Below, one piece after another: positions 7,321 to 16,739 of a stretch of 51,106 nt of DNA (its first letter is position 1; every line of letters starts with the position of its first letter). This stretch comes from Bacillota bacterium. GTDB taxonomy: Bacteria; Bacillota; Limnochordia; Darwinibacteriales; Darwinibacteriaceae. The stretch covers positions 1 to 51,106 of the forward strand of contig JAAYMM010000029.1 in the NCBI GenBank assembly GCA_012521335.1, written 5' to 3'. The position numbers and the translations under genes were made by a program. The notes beneath the pieces were generated by a model, which saw nothing but the letters and a program-made list of their open reading frames with translations, did not search any database and was not told the origin of the DNA.

Positions 7321-8406
7321 ATGCGTCTGCGGCTCCGCCGGGTCTACAAGAGAATTCGCCGCCGGACCAGTGCTTTGGGGCAGGAGTTCCAGATTATTCC
7401 CCTGATGCTGCTCGCTCTGCTTTTTCTCTCCCTATCCCTCAGCGGGTACCGCCTCTTGGTGCAAGGCGGCGCTCTGGACCACTCTCTGGCCCGGTCCCTG
7501 CTCGATCTGGGCATGCCGGCGGTTAGCGGAGCGGAGCCTGATCGGGAGAGCTGGAATCTGCACCTTTTTCTCTATTGGCTCACCGGTTTTGATCTGCGCG
7601 ATCCGCTGCGCATGGTGGAGGACTCATTGCCCTTCTCGCCGCGGGCGGTTGCGCAGATGCGCATCTGGGAAGACCGGCCGTTCGTGTTCATCCAGGAGCT
7701 CACCTTTGCCCCCGACCCGGTGCGGACACCCGATTGGGGGGTGGCGCCTGGAGAGCGGGGTGAGGCGGCCCCAAGCGGCCCTAAGATTTTGATCTACCAC
7801 ACCCATACTTCAGAGATGTACCTGGGACGAGCCTCAGAGGGCGGTCAAGCGGCGGCTACCCATTACATGTTTCGCAGCCAGGCTGATCCCACCATCACTG
7901 GGGTGATGGCAGTGGGCAGGCACCTCTCCAACGCCCTCAACAGCTTGGGCTTCCAGACGATCCATGAGACCCGGATTCACACTCTGCCCAGTATCAACAA
8001 CTCCTACAGCAATTCGGAACGCACCGTGCGGGAGATTCTCAGCAAACACAAGGACATCGCCTTAGTGATCGATCTGCACCGCGATGCCGGGGTGCCCAAT
8101 CCCACCGTGCGGATCAACGGGCGGGATGTGGCCCGCATAGCCATTGTGGTGGGCACTGCTCAGAACATCCCCCTGCCCCATCCCAACTACCAAGAAAACC
8201 TAGAACTGGCCTACCGGATAAAAAACGCCTGCGATGCTTTGTACCCTGGGCTGATGCGGCCCGTGCAGGTGCATAAGGAGGCCAGGTACAACCAGCACCT
8301 GCATCCAGCCAGCTTGATCTTCGAAGTTGGTTCAGTGGAGAACACTCTGGAAGAAGCCCTCTTGGCCGCGGAAGTACTGGCCAATGTATTGGTGCGCGTC
8401 CTCTAA
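7321..8406 (+). CDS. spoIIP: Stage II sporulation protein P, amidase/endopeptidase
   Basis: SpoIIP works with SpoIID and SpoIIM to degrade septal peptidoglycan during engulfment of the forespore. The 361-residue protein has a basic cytoplasmic start, one membrane helix (about residues 26-42) and an extracytoplasmic Amidase_3-like domain. That domain includes IYHTHTSEMY (His160 region) and DLHRDAG (about residues 251-257), likely zinc-binding segments, and a late FEVGS with a conserved Glu. The gpr-spoIIP-lepA order matches B. subtilis, apart from the inserted GerMN and murJ genes. Confidence 0.95.
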   Translation: MRLRLRRVYKRIRRRTSALGQEFQIIPLMLLALLFLSLSLSGYRLLVQGGALDHSLARSLLDLGMPAVSGAEPDRESWNLHLFLYWLTGFDLRDPLRMVEDSLPFSPRAVAQMRIWEDRPFVFIQELTFAPDPVRTPDWGVAPGERGEAAPSGPKILIYHTHTSEMYLGRASEGGQAAATHYMFRSQADPTITGVMAVGRHLSNALNSLGFQTIHETRIHTLPSINNSYSNSERTVREILSKHKDIALVIDLHRDAGVPNPTVRINGRDVARIAIVVGTAQNIPLPHPNYQENLELAYRIKNACDALYPGLMRPVQVHKEARYNQHLHPASLIFEVGSVENTLEEALLAAEVLANVLVRVL

Positions 8407-8469
8407 CAGGATTTTGCCCCCGTAAGGCGAATCTTTCAATTTGTTGCCTAGGAAGAGGAGCGAGGAAGT

Positions 8470-10065
8470 TTGGACACAGAAAACAGAGCACAGGTGACGC
8501 GCGCAGCCACCATCGTTATGGCGGCCATTATAGTCAGCAGGATTCTGGGGTTCGTACGGGAGCGGGCCATTGCCGAGGTATTCGGACGGACAGCCGCCAC
8601 CGACGCATTTTTCGCCGCCTTTGCCCTGCCGGACCTCATGTACCAGCTGTTAGTGGGCGGCGCGTTGAGTTCAGCATTTATCCCCGTTTTTACCCAGTAC
8701 TTGGCCAAGGATGAGGAAAAGGAAGCCTGGTATGTGGCGAGCATCTTTCTCAACGCCACTTTTTTGATTCTGCTCGGGATCATGATCTTGGGAGTGATCT
8801 TTGCGCCGCTCCTAGCGCCCCTGGTGGGCGTGGGCTTCACCGGGGAGCATAGGGAGCTGTTGATCCTGCTCATGCGGGTCACTTTCCCCGCGGTGTTTTT
8901 TACTGCCCTGGCGGGCCTGTGTATGGGTGTGCTCCATTCCTATCAAGTCTTTCTGCGCCCCGCGGTGGGCCCCATCATCTACAACCTCTGTCAGATCTTA
9001 GGGGCTTACCTTCTGGGCCCCATCGTGGGCATCATGGCCATGGCCGTGGGCACGGTTGTGGGTGCCGTGGGCAACTTTGGCATTCAAGTTCCAGAGGTGT
9101 GGCGGAGGGGAGCCAAGCACTATCGGCGGGTTGTGGACTTTAGGCATCCCGGTATCCGCCGCATGGTGCAGCTTATGGTGCCTGCGGTAGTGGGCCTGTC
9201 CATCGCCCAGGTCAACGTGATCGTCAGTCAGAACCTGGCCTCCACTCTCGAGGAAGGATCCATCGTGGCCCTGCGGCTCGCCAACAGGCTGATCAACTTC
9301 CCCCTGGGCATTTTCGCCATGGGGATTTCCACCGCTGTGTTTCCAACCCTTGCAACGCTGGCGGCCAAGGGCGAGCGGCAGGAGTTCATCCGCACTCTCG
9401 CTTTCGGGCTGCGCATTGTCTTCTTCATCACCATCCCTTCGGCTGTGGGCATGGCCGCCCTGCGCGTGCCCATTGTGCGCCTGCTGTTTGAAGCGGGGGA
9501 GTTCACCGCCGCCGATACGGCAGCCACTGCCTTCGCGCTCTTGTTCTACGTTCCAGGCCTCTTCGCCCAAGCCGCCCTGCAGGTGACGACCAGGGGCTTT
9601 TATTCACTGCAGGATACCAAGACCCCGGTGAAAATCGGCCTAGTCGCCGTGGCCGCAAACCTTCTGCTCAGCTTGGCTTTTCTGCGCTGGACCAGTCTGG
9701 AGGCCGGAGGACTGGCTTTGGCCTTCTCCTTAAGCTCCCTGGTGAATATGGTGTTGGCTTTTGTGATTTTAGGGAAACGGCTCCCGGGGTTGTTAGGCCT
9801 GGATCTGGCTGCTGCAGTGGTGAAGTCCACTGCCGCGGCGCTGGCCATGGGTTTTGGTGCCGCCTGGTCCGCCTCTTTCCTGGAACAGCATTTGCCCCTC
9901 GCCGGTAAGCTGGGCGAGGCTGTGCACACCCTGGGTGCCATCAGCGCGGGGGTAGTGGTGTACCTGCTGCTGGCTGCGGTGCTGCGTATGGAGGAAATGC
10001 GGCTGGTCTGGCAGATGATTTCCGGCAGACTGAAAGGCAAACGCAGGGCCAGGCAGGAGGGCTAA
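8470..10065 (+). CDS. murJ: Lipid II flippase MurJ
   Basis: MurJ moves the peptidoglycan precursor lipid II across the membrane. The 531-residue protein has about 14 helices, and its N-terminus matches the family (SRILGFVRERAIAEVFG, TDAFFAAFALPD). RGFYSLQDTKTPVKIG is the conserved loop before helix 11. The start is TTG 8470, nine bases after AGAGGAG; no ATG fits the conserved N-terminus. It lies between spoIIP and lepA, which are adjacent in B. subtilis, so it may be co-transcribed with spoIIP. Whether it is the housekeeping or a sporulation-linked copy cannot be told. Confidence 0.95.
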   Translation: MDTENRAQVTRAATIVMAAIIVSRILGFVRERAIAEVFGRTAATDAFFAAFALPDLMYQLLVGGALSSAFIPVFTQYLAKDEEKEAWYVASIFLNATFLILLGIMILGVIFAPLLAPLVGVGFTGEHRELLILLMRVTFPAVFFTALAGLCMGVLHSYQVFLRPAVGPIIYNLCQILGAYLLGPIVGIMAMAVGTVVGAVGNFGIQVPEVWRRGAKHYRRVVDFRHPGIRRMVQLMVPAVVGLSIAQVNVIVSQNLASTLEEGSIVALRLANRLINFPLGIFAMGISTAVFPTLATLAAKGERQEFIRTLAFGLRIVFFITIPSAVGMAALRVPIVRLLFEAGEFTAADTAATAFALLFYVPGLFAQAALQVTTRGFYSLQDTKTPVKIGLVAVAANLLLSLAFLRWTSLEAGGLALAFSLSSLVNMVLAFVILGKRLPGLLGLDLAAAVVKSTAAALAMGFGAAWSASFLEQHLPLAGKLGEAVHTLGAISAGVVVYLLLAAVLRMEEMRLVWQMISGRLKGKRRARQEG

Positions 10066-10086
10066 GCCCCGCCCGGGAGGCGCGTT

Positions 10087-10114
10087 TTGCAATCGGGCGG
10101 TGCTGTGTTATAAT
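10087..10114 (+). promoter_or_regulatory. Sigma-A type promoter for lepA
   Basis: TTGCAA, 16 bases, TATAAT. The start would be near 10121, with GGAGGAAA about 16 bases downstream of it. Confidence 0.7.
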
Positions 10115-10152
10115 AGCGGCAGGCCACTATTCTGTGGAGGAAATGGAAGAGT

Positions 10153-11946
10153 ATGGTCCAGAAAAACATTCGCAATTTTTGCATAATAGCTCATATCGAT
10201 CACGGCAAATCCACCTTGGCGGATCGCATCCTGGAGACCACAGGCGCCCTCAATCAACGGGAGATGACCGAGCAGGTGCTGGACTCCATGGATTTGGAAA
10301 GGGAGCGGGGCATCACCATTAAGCTGAAAGCCGTCCGCTTGAACTATCGCGCCCAGGATGGACAAGAATACATCCTCAATCTCATCGATACCCCCGGGCA
10401 TGTGGACTTTTCCTATGAAGTGTCCCGAAGCTTGGCCGCCTGTGAAGGCGCCCTGCTGGTCATTGACGCCTCCCAGGGAGTGGAGGCCCAAACCCTAGCT
10501 AATCTCTATCTTGCCCTGGAACACGACCTGGAGATTATCCCGGTGATCAACAAGATCGACCTGCCCAACGCTGACCCGGACCGGGTCAAGCAGGAGCTGG
10601 AGGATATTGGTTTTCCCGCGGATGAGGCCATCCTGGTGAGCGCCCGCACGGGACAGGGCATAGAACAGGTCCTTCAGGCCATTGTGGAGCGCATTCCACC
10701 TCCCAAGGGCGACCCCCAAGCTCCGACTCGGGCCATGATTTTCGATTCCCATTACGATCAGTACCGGGGTGCCGTGGCCTACGCCCGTATTGTGGATGGC
10801 ACCATCAAGCTGGGCGATGTCATCCAGATGATGAGCACCGGGCGCAAGTTTGAGGTCACGGACCTGGGAGTGCTGCAGCCGGGGTACACCCCTGTTTCCT
10901 CCCTGGGCCCAGGTGAAGTGGGCTGCATTCTGGCCAGCATCAAGGATGTGCGCGATACCCGTGTGGGGGATACCATTACGACCGCAGCCAATCCGGCGGA
11001 TCAACCTCTACCCGGCTACAGGCCCGCCAAACCCATGGTGTACTGCGGGCTGTATCCCGTGGTGAATGAGGAGTATACGCTGCTGAGGGATGCCTTGGAT
11101 AAACTGCAGCTCAACGATGCCGCCCTCACCTATGAAGCGGAATCGTCCGCCGCCCTGGGTTTTGGTTACCGCTGCGGGTTTCTGGGACTGCTCCATTTGG
11201 AGATTGTGCAGGAGCGCTTGGAGCGGGAGTTTGATCTGAACTTAATCACAACTGCCCCCAGCGTAGTGTACCGGGTCGTGCTCAAAGACGGCAGCGTCAA
11301 GGAGATCGACAACCCTACCGCCATGCCTCCAGTAACTCAGATTGAGCACATCGAAGAGCCTTTTGTCCGGGCCACTATCCTGGTGCCTGACGAGTTCATT
11401 GGTGCGGTAATGGAAGTGTGCCAGGAGCGCCGCGGGGTCTTTGTGACCATGGAGTACATCACGCCGGGCAGGGCCCGTTTGGAATACGAACTGCCTCTAG
11501 CGGAAATCCTCATGGACTTCTTCGACCGCCTCAAGTCACGCACGAAGGGCTACGCTTCGCTGGACTATGAGTTTATTGGCTATCGGGAGTCCGATGTGGT
11601 CAAGCTGGATATCCTGCTTAATGGGAATCCTGTGGACGCCCTGTCCATCATCGTCCACCGGGATAAGGCCATGTCCAGAGGCCGGGCGCTGGTGGAGAAG
11701 TTGAAGGAAGTGATTCCGCGCCAGCAGTTTGAAGTGCCCATTCAGGCCGCCATCGGCAGCAAGATCATCGCACGGGAAACGGTGCGGGCACTGCGCAAGG
11801 ACGTTTTGGCCAAGTGTTACGGCGGCGATGTGAGCCGCAAACGCAAGCTCCTGGAGCGGCAGAAGGAAGGCAAGAAGCGGATGAAAAGCCTGGGCAATGT
11901 GGAGGTTCCTCAGGAAGCATTCATGGCTATCTTGAAGGTTGATTAG
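10153..11946 (+). CDS. lepA: Elongation factor 4 (LepA), ribosome-associated GTPase
   Basis: LepA is a translational GTPase related to EF-G that acts on stalled ribosomes and in initiation or assembly. At 597 residues it has the usual length. The G domain starts at once: [13 protein letters not shown] (G1), RGITI (G2), DTPGHVDF (G3), NKIDLP (G4) and SARTG (G5). Domains II and III, an EF-G-like domain V and the LepA-specific basic C-terminus ([23 protein letters not shown]) follow. ATG 10153 follows GGAGG by 11 bases. It heads the lepA-hemW pair. Confidence 0.97.
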   Translation: MVQKNIRNFCIIAHIDHGKSTLADRILETTGALNQREMTEQVLDSMDLERERGITIKLKAVRLNYRAQDGQEYILNLIDTPGHVDFSYEVSRSLAACEGALLVIDASQGVEAQTLANLYLALEHDLEIIPVINKIDLPNADPDRVKQELEDIGFPADEAILVSARTGQGIEQVLQAIVERIPPPKGDPQAPTRAMIFDSHYDQYRGAVAYARIVDGTIKLGDVIQMMSTGRKFEVTDLGVLQPGYTPVSSLGPGEVGCILASIKDVRDTRVGDTITTAANPADQPLPGYRPAKPMVYCGLYPVVNEEYTLLRDALDKLQLNDAALTYEAESSAALGFGYRCGFLGLLHLEIVQERLEREFDLNLITTAPSVVYRVVLKDGSVKEIDNPTAMPPVTQIEHIEEPFVRATILVPDEFIGAVMEVCQERRGVFVTMEYITPGRARLEYELPLAEILMDFFDRLKSRTKGYASLDYEFIGYRESDVVKLDILLNGNPVDALSIIVHRDKAMSRGRALVEKLKEVIPRQQFEVPIQAAIGSKIIARETVRALRKDVLAKCYGGDVSRKRKLLERQKEGKKRMKSLGNVEVPQEAFMAILKVD

Positions 11947-11954
11947 GTGATTCC

Positions 11955-13097
11955 ATGGGTGTCTACATTCACATCCCCTTTTGTGAACACAAGTGCCCGT
12001 ACTGCGACTTTTACTCGATAGTTGTCGGTGAGGCGGACGGCTTTAGCCGCCTTGTCGACAGCTATCTTGTTTCTCTGCGCCGTGAAGCGCTCTACTATAA
12101 AGACCGCTGGGGGGATAGGCCCATCCGCTCCATCTTTCTGGGCGGTGGTACGCCCAGCCTGCTGCCCCCGGAAAAACTGGCGGCTCTGCTCTCCTTTCTA
12201 AGGCAGGAGCTGCCCTGTGCCGCTGAGCTGGAGATCACCATGGAGGCCAACCCCCATTCCTTGACGCCCGAAGGAGCGGCGATCCTGGCTGAAGCCGGGC
12301 TGAACAGAGTCAGCCTTGGTGCCCAGGCCTTTGCTGATGAGCTGCTGAGGGCTATCGGCCGCCTGCACCGGGTGGAGCAGATCCACCAGGCGGTGTGCAG
12401 CCTGCGTCAAGCGGGGATCGAGAACATCAACTTGGATTTGATGTACGGCCTGCCGGGGCAGGGCCTGGAGCAGTGGCAGGATACCCTGGAAAAGGCCCTG
12501 GCTCTTCAGCCCACCCACTTCTCCTGCTATGCCTTGACTCTGGAGCCGGATACCCCCCTGTTTCGCTGGCATGAGCGGGGTCTGGTGCAGCTTCCTGGGG
12601 AAGATGAACAGGTGGAGATGTACAACCTGGCTCGGGATCTTCTCCGGCAGGCCGGTTACGAGCACTACGAGATTTCCAACTGGTGCCTCCCAGGGTGGAA
12701 CTGCCGGCACAACCTGCTTTACTGGCAGAACGAGCCGTACCTTGGTTTGGGCAGCGGAGCCGCGGGTTACGTGGGCGGGTACCGCTACCTCAACGCACCT
12801 GATGTGCAGGGCTACATCCGTGCTTGGGAGGACGGGACTCCTTTGTATGCCGAATGCGAACGGCTTTCCCGCGAGCAGGAGATGGACGAAACCATGATGC
12901 TGGGTATGCGCCTTTTGGCAGGGGTTGAGGAGGAGCGGTTCCGCCGGCGCTTCCAGGTGAGCTTCCGTGAGGTGTACGAACAGGCCATTGCCGAACTGGC
13001 GGCCCAAAGCTTGGTGGAGGAAAAGGATGGACACCTGCGCGTCACCGAGCAGGGATTATTGCTGGAAAACCGCGTCTCGGCGGCGTTTCTCCGCTGA
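11955..13097 (+). CDS. hemW: Heme chaperone HemW, radical SAM protein
   Basis: HemW is a radical-SAM protein that binds heme and delivers it to membrane enzymes; it was long annotated as coproporphyrinogen oxidase HemN. The 380-residue protein opens with HIPFCEHKCPYCDF, whose CxxxCxxC binds the [4Fe-4S] cluster with SAM. The F after the last cysteine fits HemW rather than HemN. GGGTPSLL (SAM binding) and NINLDLMYGLPGQ follow, with a C-terminal HemN_C domain. It starts nine bases after lepA ends, as in most Firmicutes. Confidence 0.93.
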   Translation: MGVYIHIPFCEHKCPYCDFYSIVVGEADGFSRLVDSYLVSLRREALYYKDRWGDRPIRSIFLGGGTPSLLPPEKLAALLSFLRQELPCAAELEITMEANPHSLTPEGAAILAEAGLNRVSLGAQAFADELLRAIGRLHRVEQIHQAVCSLRQAGIENINLDLMYGLPGQGLEQWQDTLEKALALQPTHFSCYALTLEPDTPLFRWHERGLVQLPGEDEQVEMYNLARDLLRQAGYEHYEISNWCLPGWNCRHNLLYWQNEPYLGLGSGAAGYVGGYRYLNAPDVQGYIRAWEDGTPLYAECERLSREQEMDETMMLGMRLLAGVEEERFRRRFQVSFREVYEQAIAELAAQSLVEEKDGHLRVTEQGLLLENRVSAAFLR

Positions 13098-13106
13098 CCG
13101 GTCCCC

Positions 13107-13135
13107 TTGACAAAGGGCACCTGAAGTGATATTTT
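13107..13135 (+). promoter_or_regulatory. Sigma-A promoter of the hrcA-grpE-dnaK-dnaJ operon
   Basis: TTGACA (13107-13112), 17 bases, TATTTT (13130-13135). The start would be near 13142, eight bases before the CIRCE element, so a bound repressor would block initiation or early elongation. Confidence 0.88.
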
Positions 13136-13149
13136 ATGGGTGAGATCTG

Positions 13150-13176
13150 TTAGCACTCACACCTAATGAGTGCTAA
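13150..13176 (+). promoter_or_regulatory. CIRCE operator bound by HrcA
   Basis: TTAGCACTC, nine bases, GAGTGCTAA is a perfect match to the CIRCE inverted repeat. It lies just downstream of the promoter and just upstream of the hrcA ribosome-binding site, so the operon is repressed by HrcA and induced by heat or misfolded protein. Confidence 0.98.
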
Positions 13177-13195
13177 AAGGGGAGGTGGAAGGGTC

Positions 13196-14218
13196 ATGTT
13201 AGATGAACGCAAACGGTTAGTACTCCGGGCTATTATCGACAGCTACATTGAGACTGCTGAGCCCGTGGGCTCGAGGACCATTGCGCGCAAACATGACTTA
13301 GGCGTCTCTCCAGCCACCATTCGCAACGAAATGGCAGACCTGGAAGAAATAGGGTATCTAGAACAGCCGCATGTCTCCGCGGGGCGGATCCCTTCCGACA
13401 AGGGTTATCGCTTTTACGTGGATGCTCTCATGGAGCCGCACGCTTTTCCCAAATCTGAAGTGGAGAGAGTTGAAAAGCAGCTGCTAGACCCGCAGCTCAC
13501 TCCCGAGCGGGCTCTGCAGGCAGCGGCCAGGCTTCTAGCGCTGCTTACGGACTCCGTGTCACTGGTAGTGGCGCCTAGCACCGACCAACTTGTGTTCAAG
13601 CATGTACAGCTGGTCTGTTTGGAGCCTAACAGCATTTTGGTTACACTTGTCCTCCATCCCATGATTGTGAAGAACCGGCTGATCCGCACGGACCGGGAGT
13701 ATACTCCCGAAGAGATTGGCGAGATTTCTGAAGCCCTGAACCAAAAGCTCAGAGGCATCACCTACAGGCAGCTGGGTCTCACGGTGCTCAGGGAGATTAT
13801 CAGTGACTTTGGAGACATCGGACACACATTAGTGGATCTGGTGCTCCAGAGTCTAGCGGAAGAACGGGAAGAGCAGATCTACTCAACAGGCGCATCCAAC
13901 ATCTTGACCCAGCCTGAGTTTAGGGATGTGCAGCGCGCTGCGGCAGTGCTGGCAGCCTTGGAACAGAAAGACATCCTGTTGAGCATTCTCAGCAGCGCCG
14001 CTAAGTCCAGCGGCGTGCAGGTGATCATCGGGCAGGAAAACGCCTACGCCCCCATGCAGACCTGCAGTATCGTCACCTGCACCTATTACGTGGGAAATGA
14101 TGTTGTCGGGACCCTGGGAGTTCTAGGGCCGACGCGCATGGATTATTCCAAGATGGTCGCCGCTGTAGATTTGGTGGCGCAAACCGTGAGTTTGCTCCTT
14201 ACCAAACAGCATAGATAG
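13196..14218 (+). CDS. hrcA: Heat-inducible transcription repressor HrcA
   Basis: HrcA binds CIRCE and represses chaperone genes; GroEL assists its folding, so it senses free chaperone. The 340-residue protein has an N-terminal winged helix (residues 1-75, EPVGSRTIA and SPATIRNEMADLEEIGYLEQ as helix-turn-helix and recognition helix; PHVSAGRIPSDKGYR). A GAF-like and dimerisation region completes it, with the C-terminal IGQENAYAPMQTCSIV segment typical of the family. ATG 13196 is chosen because GGAGGTGG lies eight bases upstream; an ATG at 13166 falls inside CIRCE. Confidence 0.97.
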   Translation: MLDERKRLVLRAIIDSYIETAEPVGSRTIARKHDLGVSPATIRNEMADLEEIGYLEQPHVSAGRIPSDKGYRFYVDALMEPHAFPKSEVERVEKQLLDPQLTPERALQAAARLLALLTDSVSLVVAPSTDQLVFKHVQLVCLEPNSILVTLVLHPMIVKNRLIRTDREYTPEEIGEISEALNQKLRGITYRQLGLTVLREIISDFGDIGHTLVDLVLQSLAEEREEQIYSTGASNILTQPEFRDVQRAAAVLAALEQKDILLSILSSAAKSSGVQVIIGQENAYAPMQTCSIVTCTYYVGNDVVGTLGVLGPTRMDYSKMVAAVDLVAQTVSLLLTKQHR

Positions 14219-14223
14219 CGTGA

Positions 14224-14255
14224 CAAAGTGACCTTTGCCAGCAAGGGTCACTTTG
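14224..14255 (+). promoter_or_regulatory. Long RNA hairpin between hrcA and grpE
   Basis: CAAAGTGACCTTTG and CAAGGGTCACTTTG form a 14-bp stem (one G-T wobble) around a CCAG loop. No T-run follows, so it is not a terminator. It ends six bases before the grpE ribosome-binding site. In B. subtilis the dnaK operon mRNA is cut between hrcA and grpE to give a stable downstream transcript; a similar role here is inference. Confidence 0.7.
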
Positions 14256-14275
14256 CTGAGGAAGGAGGTACCTTG

Positions 14276-14890
14276 GTGACGGATAAGAACGAGGTGAGGG
14301 AAGAAACCGAAGGGGCCACTGAACAGGTGAACTTGGAGGAAGAATCTCGCGAGGAAGAACTGACCCAGGAACAACGCGAGGAGGCCGAGGAAGCAGGAGA
14401 GCAGCAGAACGATCGGGCCCAGTTGGAGCAGCTGGAGGAAGAAAAGGCCCGCCTGGTGCAGCAGCTGCTGCGGCTTCAGGCCGACTTCGACAACTACAAG
14501 CGAAGGATGACCCAGCAGCTGGCCAGCATGCGGTTGGAAGCCAATGAACAGCTGATTAAAGATCTGCTGCCCGTTTTGGACAATTTCGAGCGGGCCATGC
14601 AGGCCAAACGGGAAGATCAAGCAGAGGACCCGTTTTTCCAGGGGATGGAGATGATCTACAAAGGCCTGCAGGATGTCTTGGCCAACCACGGCCTCAAGCC
14701 CATCGCAGCCCTTGGGCAGCCTTTTGATCCCAACCTGCATGAAGCGGTGGCCATGCAGGGTTCGGGAGGTGAGGAACTGTCTGTGCTGGCCCAAGTGCAG
14801 ACTGGTTACCTGCTCTATGATAAAGTACTTAGACACACCAAAGTCCTAGTTGGCCAGAGTGAGGAGGAAGATCAGCCATGTCAAAAGTGA
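14276..14890 (+). CDS. grpE: Nucleotide exchange factor GrpE
   Basis: GrpE releases ADP from DnaK. The 204-residue protein has a very acidic, Gln/Glu-rich N-terminal tail (to about residue 55), a long coiled coil ([18 protein letters not shown], then [11 protein letters not shown]) and a C-terminal beta domain with [12 protein letters not shown] and [19 protein letters not shown] 14276 is chosen because AAGGAGGT lies six bases upstream; an upstream ATG at 14228 lies inside the hairpin. It overlaps dnaK by 13 bases. Confidence 0.94.
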   Translation: MTDKNEVREETEGATEQVNLEEESREEELTQEQREEAEEAGEQQNDRAQLEQLEEEKARLVQQLLRLQADFDNYKRRMTQQLASMRLEANEQLIKDLLPVLDNFERAMQAKREDQAEDPFFQGMEMIYKGLQDVLANHGLKPIAALGQPFDPNLHEAVAMQGSGGEELSVLAQVQTGYLLYDKVLRHTKVLVGQSEEEDQPCQK

Positions 14891-16710
14891 TTGGTATAGA
14901 CTTGGGTACCACAAACTCAGTGGTAGCAGTGATGGAAGGCGGAGAACCTGTCATAATCCCCAATGCGGAAGGTTCGCGCACGACGCCTTCCGTTGTAGCG
15001 TTTACAAAGGATGGCGAGCGCCTGGTGGGCCAGGTGGCCAAGCGGCAGGCCATCACCAACCCCGACAGGACCATTACTTCCATCAAGCGGCACATGGGAA
15101 CCGACTATAAGGTGACCATCGACGGCAAGTCCATGACGCCTCAGGAGATTTCCGCCATGATCCTCCGGAAGCTGAAGGAAGAGGCGGAAGCGTACTTAGG
15201 TGAGAAGGTGGATAAAGCCGTAATCACGGTACCGGCCTATTTTACCGATGCCCAGCGCCAGGCCACGAAAGATGCCGGTACCATTGCCGGGCTGGAAGTG
15301 CTGCGCATCATCAACGAGCCTACCGCGGCTTCCCTCGCTTACAAATTGGATAAAGAAGGGGAGCAGACGGTCCTCGTCTATGACCTGGGCGGCGGTACCT
15401 TTGACGTGTCCATCCTGGAGCTGGATGAAGGCTACGTCGGCGTGAAAGCCACCAGCGGGAACAACCGCCTCGGTGGAGATGATTTTGACCAGCGCATCAT
15501 GGACTGGATGGTGCAGGAGTTCAAGAAAGAGACGGGCATCGATCTGACCCAGGATAAGATGGCCATGCAGAGGCTGAAGGAGGCTGCAGAAAAGGCTAAG
15601 ATTGAGCTGTCCGGCCTGCTGCAGACCACCATCAACCTGCCCTTTATCAGTGCCACTCCTTCTGGGCCCGTGCACCTGGACATGACCTTGACCCGAGCCA
15701 AGTTCAATGAACTCACCGCGGATCTGGTGGAGATGACTTTGGGTCCTGTGCGCCAGGCTCTGTCCGATGCCGGGCTGGAACCGAAGGACATCGATCGCGT
15801 TATCCTAGTGGGCGGCTCAACCCGCATCCCGGCGGTGCAGGAAGCTATTGAGCGGCTCATGGGCAAAGAGCCCTATAAAGGCATCAACCCCGATGAGTGC
15901 GTGGCTTTGGGTGCGGCCATCCAAGCTGGGGTACTGGCAGGCGAGTTTGAGGCCGGCCAAGGCTTGGTTCTGGTGGACGTTACTCCGCTCTCTTTGGGTA
16001 TCGAGACTCTGGGCGGCGTGATGACTACCCTGATCAAGCGCAACACGCCCATTCCCTGCCGGGAAACCAAGGTCTTCACTACCGCCAGCGACAACCAGCC
16101 CGCTGTGGATATCCACGTTCTGCAGGGCGAGCGGCCACTGGCGGCGGATAACGTGACTCTGGGGCGTTTCCAGCTTACGGGCATCCCCCCGGCACCCCGC
16201 GGCGTTCCCCAGATTGAGGTGACCTTCGACATCGACCGCAACGGCATTGTACACGTTACAGCCAAGGACAAGGGCACAGGCAAAGAGCAGAGCATCACCG
16301 TAACCTCTTCCACCAGCCTCACCGAGTCCGACATTGAGCGGTTGGTCAAGGAAGCGGAAGAGCATGCGGAAGAGGATCGCAAGAAGCGGGAAGCCATCGA
16401 ACTGCGCAACAATGCGGATAATGCCCTGTGGGCAACGGAACGCACTTTGAAGGAACTGGGCGACAAGGTCACCGCTGAGCAGAAGGCGGAGGCGGAAAAG
16501 GCCATGGCCGACTTGCGGGCGGCAATGGAAAAGGATGATCTGGAAGAGATCAAAAACAAGATGCGGAGCCTGGATGAGGTTATGCACCGCATTTCGGAAA
16601 GAATCTACCAGCAGGCTCAGGCTCAAGGCGCTCAGGCAGGTGCTGGGGGAAGGGCACAGAATAACAACCAGGAAGATGTGGTGGATGCTGACTACACGGA
16701 AGAGTCGTAA
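14878..16710 (+). CDS. dnaK: Chaperone DnaK (Hsp70)
   Basis: This 610-residue Hsp70 has an N-terminal ATPase domain (about 1-360) with [10 protein letters not shown] (phosphate 1), [14 protein letters not shown] (phosphate 2) and [11 protein letters not shown] (adenosine). The conserved linker region [17 protein letters not shown] leads into the substrate-binding domain and helical lid, and the protein ends with DVVDADY. It lacks the 20-odd-residue insert in lobe I of proteobacterial DnaK, as expected for Firmicutes. It is co-transcribed under HrcA control. Confidence 0.98.
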   Translation: MSKVIGIDLGTTNSVVAVMEGGEPVIIPNAEGSRTTPSVVAFTKDGERLVGQVAKRQAITNPDRTITSIKRHMGTDYKVTIDGKSMTPQEISAMILRKLKEEAEAYLGEKVDKAVITVPAYFTDAQRQATKDAGTIAGLEVLRIINEPTAASLAYKLDKEGEQTVLVYDLGGGTFDVSILELDEGYVGVKATSGNNRLGGDDFDQRIMDWMVQEFKKETGIDLTQDKMAMQRLKEAAEKAKIELSGLLQTTINLPFISATPSGPVHLDMTLTRAKFNELTADLVEMTLGPVRQALSDAGLEPKDIDRVILVGGSTRIPAVQEAIERLMGKEPYKGINPDECVALGAAIQAGVLAGEFEAGQGLVLVDVTPLSLGIETLGGVMTTLIKRNTPIPCRETKVFTTASDNQPAVDIHVLQGERPLAADNVTLGRFQLTGIPPAPRGVPQIEVTFDIDRNGIVHVTAKDKGTGKEQSITVTSSTSLTESDIERLVKEAEEHAEEDRKKREAIELRNNADNALWATERTLKELGDKVTAEQKAEAEKAMADLRAAMEKDDLEEIKNKMRSLDEVMHRISERIYQQAQAQGAQAGAGGRAQNNNQEDVVDADYTEES

Positions 16711-16739
16711 GGTCAGCTGTGAAAAAGGCGGTGTAGCGC

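Noticed and set aside
7298-8460. Shared TTGCCTAGG(G)AAGAGG sequence before spoIIP and murJ
   Set aside because: The similarity is mostly the purine-rich ribosome-binding site; the remaining shared bases are few and could be chance.
10066-10091. CGCC-CGGGA-GGCG hairpin with TTTT after murJ as a terminator
   Set aside because: The stem is only four pairs and the T-run is part of the lepA -35 region; too weak.
13098-13122. Imperfect hairpin GGTCCCC...GGGCACC after hemW
   Set aside because: It overlaps the hrcA -35 element, has a mismatch in the stem and no T-run; the promoter reading explains the sequence better.
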